Shown here in pieces: positions 21,710 to 24,437 of a DNA stretch of 24,437 nt. The stretch comes from Chloroflexota bacterium. GTDB taxonomy: Bacteria > Chloroflexota > UBA6077. The stretch is taken from the NCBI GenBank assembly GCA_021788565.1, contig JAJYKO010000002.1:1-24437 (forward strand), read 5' to 3'. The position numbers and the translations under genes were made by a program. Position 1 is the first letter of the stretch. Every line of letters starts with the position of its first letter. Under the pieces are notes generated by a model, which saw nothing but the letters and a program-made list of their open reading frames with translations, did no database searches and was not told the DNA's origin.

Positions 21710-22648
21710 ATGCTAACGATATATTCGACACCAGAACTGAATTCTCCTGTCCTCCTGTGCGGCTTCAGCGGCTGGGCGGACGCGGCATCCGCGGCTTCCG
21801 GCGCGCTGCGCTATCTGCAGATCAAGAGGCCAGGCAGGCGGATCGCCAGCTTCGATGCGGATTCAATCTACAACTACACATCCACTCGCCCGCTTACGCT
21901 ATTCGACGGTCAGGGGCGGCGAAAAATAGAGTGGCCATCGCTGGAGATGAGCGCGATCGAGGTGCCGGAGGCGCGCCGCGATCTGGTGGTGTTGCTTGGG
22001 CCCGAGCCGGACCTAAGATGGAGGGACTGGGTTCGCACGCTCTTTGATTATGCTAGGCAGCTCCAGGTTTCAGCCGTTCTGACCTTTGGGGCGTTTCTCG
22101 CTCAGGTTCACTTCGCCGGACCGGCCTCGCTCACCGGAATCAGCTTCGACCCGTGGATGAAGGAGCAGCTGCGGCAACTCGGGATAGAAGATAGCGACTA
22201 CCAGGGGCCAACGGGGATCACGACTGTGATCTTGCGTGAAGCCGCGGAGCGCGGCATTCCAGCGGCCTCCGTGTGGGCAGCCGCGCCTAGCTACCTGTCC
22301 AGCACGTCCAATCCGAAGCTGGCCGCGGCCCTGCTTGGCATCGCCGAGCGGTTGATCGGGCAGGGGTTGTGGAAGGATGAGTTGGAGACTGCCGGGCGCG
22401 AGATGGAGCGCAAAGTCCAGGATGCGTTGCGGTCTCGGCCGGACCTTGTGGAGTTTCTGAAACAGCTTCGCGGGGAGTCGGCGGAGGACGCCGCGGACGA
22501 GGAGACAAATGTGGAGTCGCAGGACGCTCCGCAAACCGACCAGTTTGACGAGCTGCCGAGCTCGGCAGAAGTGCTCAGGGATCTGGAGGAGCATCTGCGG
22601 CGGTTGAAGGGGGATTCAGGCGAGGGCAGCGGCGGAGACGGGGAGTGA
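21710..22648 (+). CDS. PAC2-family protein
   Basis: 312 residues. The N-terminus MLTIYSTPELNSPVLLCGFSGWADAASAASGALRYL is the typical PAC2 (proteasome assembly chaperone 2-like) opening, followed by DLVVLLGPEPDLRWRDW (about 91-107), VLTFGAFLAQVHFAGP, YQGPTGITTVI and ASVWAAAPSYLSSTSNPKLAAALL. The C-terminal part (about 225-312) is charged and partly coiled-coil-like, with an acidic linker. In archaea and eukaryotes relatives assist proteasome assembly; bacterial members occur in actinobacteria and Chloroflexota, and their role is not settled. No proteasome gene is in the window. ATG 21710 is the first codon after the promoter. The cupin gene starts 46 bp after its stop. Confidence 0.88.
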   Translation: MLTIYSTPELNSPVLLCGFSGWADAASAASGALRYLQIKRPGRRIASFDADSIYNYTSTRPLTLFDGQGRRKIEWPSLEMSAIEVPEARRDLVVLLGPEPDLRWRDWVRTLFDYARQLQVSAVLTFGAFLAQVHFAGPASLTGISFDPWMKEQLRQLGIEDSDYQGPTGITTVILREAAERGIPAASVWAAAPSYLSSTSNPKLAAALLGIAERLIGQGLWKDELETAGREMERKVQDALRSRPDLVEFLKQLRGESAEDAADEETNVESQDAPQTDQFDELPSSAEVLRDLEEHLRRLKGDSGEGSGGDGE

Positions 22649-22694
22649 GTTCGAGTTGTTCAGCGCAGTGAATTCAGGTTGGGAGGAAGGGGAC

Positions 22695-23102
22695 GTGGCT
22701 GAGGCGAAGATTTTGCATTTCGACGAGATCAAGCCGGTTGCCAGGGGAGGCGGAATATTCACGAGGCCGCTGGCTGGCTCCTGGATAGGCGCGGATGGCT
22801 TTACCACGGGCGTCTCGACCTCACCCGCCGGAACGGCCATCACGTTCCACTCGCACAACGTCGACGAAGCGGTGACGCTGCTGGAGGGCGATGCCATCTG
22901 CGAGGTCGGCGGCAACAGCTACAGACTCAAGCCGTGGGATACCACCTACATCCCTGCCGGTATGTCGCATCGCTTCATGAACGTCGGCGCCGGCCCAATG
23001 AGCATCTTGTGGGTGTACGCGGGCAACCACGTGACGAGGACGTCGACCGAGACGGGGGAAACGGTGGAGCACATGTCGCCTGGTGACCTCGGCGGGAGGT
23101 AG
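22695..23102 (+). CDS. Small single-domain cupin
   Basis: 135 residues from GTG 22695, with GGAGG 8 nt upstream; an upstream start at 22656 is less likely. The cupin barrel shows motif 1, ITFHSHNVDEAVTLLEGDAICEVGG (two His and one Glu ligand candidates), then YRLKPWDTTYIPAGMSHRFMNVG as motif 2, with the last His ligand in PAGMSH. A metal site is therefore likely (inference). Stand-alone cupins of this size can be isomerases, dioxygenases or sensors; the substrate cannot be told. The stop is followed 6 nt later by the dehydrogenase ATG, so the two are almost certainly co-translated and may act on the same metabolite. Confidence 0.88.
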   Translation: MAEAKILHFDEIKPVARGGGIFTRPLAGSWIGADGFTTGVSTSPAGTAITFHSHNVDEAVTLLEGDAICEVGGNSYRLKPWDTTYIPAGMSHRFMNVGAGPMSILWVYAGNHVTRTSTETGETVEHMSPGDLGGR

Positions 23103-23108
23103 GTGACT

Positions 23109-24137
23109 ATGCGAGCGGTACTCTTCCACGAGCAGGGTGGAATCGATAAGCTGCGGCTTGAGGATGTGCCGGTGCCGGAGATAGGCCCGGCCGACGCGCT
23201 GATACACGTCCAGGCCTGCGGCGTAAACCGGCTTGACCTGCGGGTGCGCGAGGGCAAGGTGGGCGCGAAGGTCCAGATGCCGCACATCCCGGGGTCGGAG
23301 GTTGCGGGAGAGATCACAGGGCTGGGAAGCCACGTAACGGGTCTGGTCGAAGGACAGCGGGTTGTGGTCGCGCCGTACCTGTTTTGCGGCAACTGTGAGT
23401 ACTGCCTCGCGGGTGACGAGACGATGTGCATCCGCGGGAACATCGTGGGGCTGACCGCGAATGGCGGTTACGCTGAGTACGTCTCCGTCCCTGCGGCCAA
23501 CGTCGTGCCGATCCCCGAGGGCGTGTCTTACGACGATGCCGCGGCGGTTACGCTTGCCGCCGTGACTGCTTGGCACGCCCTGGTGACCCGCGCCAGCATC
23601 CGAGCGGGGGAGGACGTGCTGATCCATTCGGCCGGTAGTGGGGTGGGCAGCGCCGCGATCCAGATAGCTCGCCTTTGCGGCGCCAGGGTTATCACTACGG
23701 CCAGCTCCGATGCAAAGCTGAAGCTCGCGACGGACCTGGGCGCACGCTACGGGATCAACTATTCTCAGCAGGATTTCCCGCAAGAGGTCCGCCGAATCAC
23801 CAATAAGCGTGGGGTGGACCTGGTGCTGGAGCACATCGGCGCCGATACCTGGGAGAAGAGCGCGGCCTGCCTGAGCCGAGACGGGCGGGTGGTGATCTGC
23901 GGGACCACCAGCGGCGACGAAGGCAAGACGAACCTGTGGAACCTGTTCGCGAAGCAGCTGGCCTTCATAGGGTCCTACGGCGGCACCCGTGCCGAGCTAC
24001 GAACGGTCCTCAAGCTGGTGGCGGAAGGCCGGCTGCGTCCGGTGATCGACAGAGTGCTGCCATTGGAACAGGCCGCGGAGGCGCAGGCGTTGATGGAGGG
24101 ACGCGCCCAGTTCGGGAAGTTGGTCCTGAATCCGTAG
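23109..24137 (+). CDS. Medium-chain dehydrogenase/reductase with structural zinc cluster
   Basis: 342 residues. ATG 23109 has GGAGG 9 nt upstream; a GTG six bases earlier is too close to it. It belongs to the MDR superfamily: an N-terminal GroES-like domain (VLFHEQGGIDKLRLEDVPVP), the structural zinc lobe CGNCEYCLAGDETMC (Cys93, 96, 99, 107), and a Rossmann domain with HSAGSGVGSAAIQIARLCGARVITTASS (about 165-192). Two usual catalytic-zinc ligands are missing: the position of the catalytic Cys is Asn40 (ACGVNRLDL) and the GHE motif reads GSE (62-64). It is thus more like quinone-oxidoreductase or enoyl-reductase members that keep only the structural zinc. The coenzyme is probably NADP(H) or NAD(H). 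It is the last gene of the PAC2-cupin-MDR series. Confidence 0.9.
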   Translation: MRAVLFHEQGGIDKLRLEDVPVPEIGPADALIHVQACGVNRLDLRVREGKVGAKVQMPHIPGSEVAGEITGLGSHVTGLVEGQRVVVAPYLFCGNCEYCLAGDETMCIRGNIVGLTANGGYAEYVSVPAANVVPIPEGVSYDDAAAVTLAAVTAWHALVTRASIRAGEDVLIHSAGSGVGSAAIQIARLCGARVITTASSDAKLKLATDLGARYGINYSQQDFPQEVRRITNKRGVDLVLEHIGADTWEKSAACLSRDGRVVICGTTSGDEGKTNLWNLFAKQLAFIGSYGGTRAELRTVLKLVAEGRLRPVIDRVLPLEQAAEAQALMEGRAQFGKLVLNP

Positions 24138-24437
24138 GGGACGGGGACCAGGGATTTGGGACCAGAGGGCGGAGCCGTCGGTGGGTGGCCCATATCTTGC
24201 ACCCGGTGCGGCTGGCACCTTCTATCGCATCACCCAACACCGGTCCAGAAACACGTGCGCCCGCTTCGCGCGGCGCACCCGATTCGTGACGATCTCGCGC
24301 GTAAAGACCCGGGCAGGACGGAATAGTCGCGGCAAGTTCAGGACTGGCGGTGCGGGCGGTTAGGCGAACGGGAAGACTGCAATCACGGAAGGGATCTTAT
24401 GCAGGCAGTAGATGGGCAAACCACTAGAACCTGACAA
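24138..24437. other. Right-edge region without a recognised gene
   Basis: A direct repeat GGGACCAG (24144-24151 and 24158-24165) follows the dehydrogenase stop, then a possible shortened relative of the 38-bp repeat (24199-24213). An 11-codon frame from ATG 24401 with GGAAGGG upstream is too short to call. Confidence 0.5.

Noticed and set aside
24401..24436. 11-codon frame with a Shine-Dalgarno at the right edge
   Set aside because: It is too short, and the context is cut off; it could be a leader peptide, but nothing supports it.
1..24437. tRNA, rRNA, transposase or phage genes
   Set aside because: None of the expected sequence patterns was recognised on either strand by reading; a tRNAscan/Rfam run would settle it.

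Overview
The window looks like chromosomal DNA from a GC-rich bacterium of the phylum Chloroflexota (inference). The signs are a small DUF5679-type zinc-ribbon protein, a secreted protein with long Thr/Pro (TPTPT, TPWPT) linkers, a C-terminal 'WRKADNWTAFT' type domain on a secreted glycosidase-like protein, a cytidylate-kinase-like protein, and ftsZ next to a ParA ATPase with no ftsA. No rRNA, tRNA, CRISPR array, transposase or prophage gene was seen.

Positions 1-10693 form one long minus-strand run. In transcription order it reads nusA, ylxR, infB, rbfA, nrnA-like, truB, ribF (the classic transcription/translation operon, without rimP or ylxQ), then parA and ftsZ (overlapping), then two TadE-like and one TadG-like pseudopilin genes, the last cut by the left edge. 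The operon has a good sigma70-type promoter (TTGCGT-17-TATAAT) and, between promoter and nusA, a hairpin plus U-tract that looks like a leader attenuator. Many genes overlap or abut, which suggests translational coupling.

Positions 10957-16191 are an accessory stretch: a cytidylate-kinase-like/BON fusion (+), an imperfect inverted repeat, a 53-residue predicted membrane protein (+), DUF5679 (-), a secreted GH99-like protein (-), and a divergent secreted Thr/Pro-linker protein (+). A perfect 16-bp hairpin then separates the last gene from a convergent 1426-residue lipoprotein of the alpha-2-macroglobulin family (16266-20546, -), which has an intact GCGEQN thioester motif.

Positions 20547-24437 hold a repeat-rich spacer, a cold-shock-domain protein (-) with an apparent ~290-nt leader, and a divergent likely operon (+): PAC2-family protein, cupin, and a zinc-cluster medium-chain dehydrogenase. 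The PAC2 gene appears to be leaderless.

The least ordinary theme is short repeats touching genes. A 38-bp dispersed palindromic repeat supplies the ribosome-binding site of the nrnA-like gene. Two back-to-back heptamer arrays fill the ylxR-infB gap and contain the ylxR stop codon. A palindromic repeat encodes the C-terminal tail of NusA and recurs inverted just downstream. A REP-like palindrome is read in frame inside the thioester domain of the macroglobulin. Three genes (a partial TadG-like gene at the left edge and two under 60 codons) were found by reading the sequence directly.
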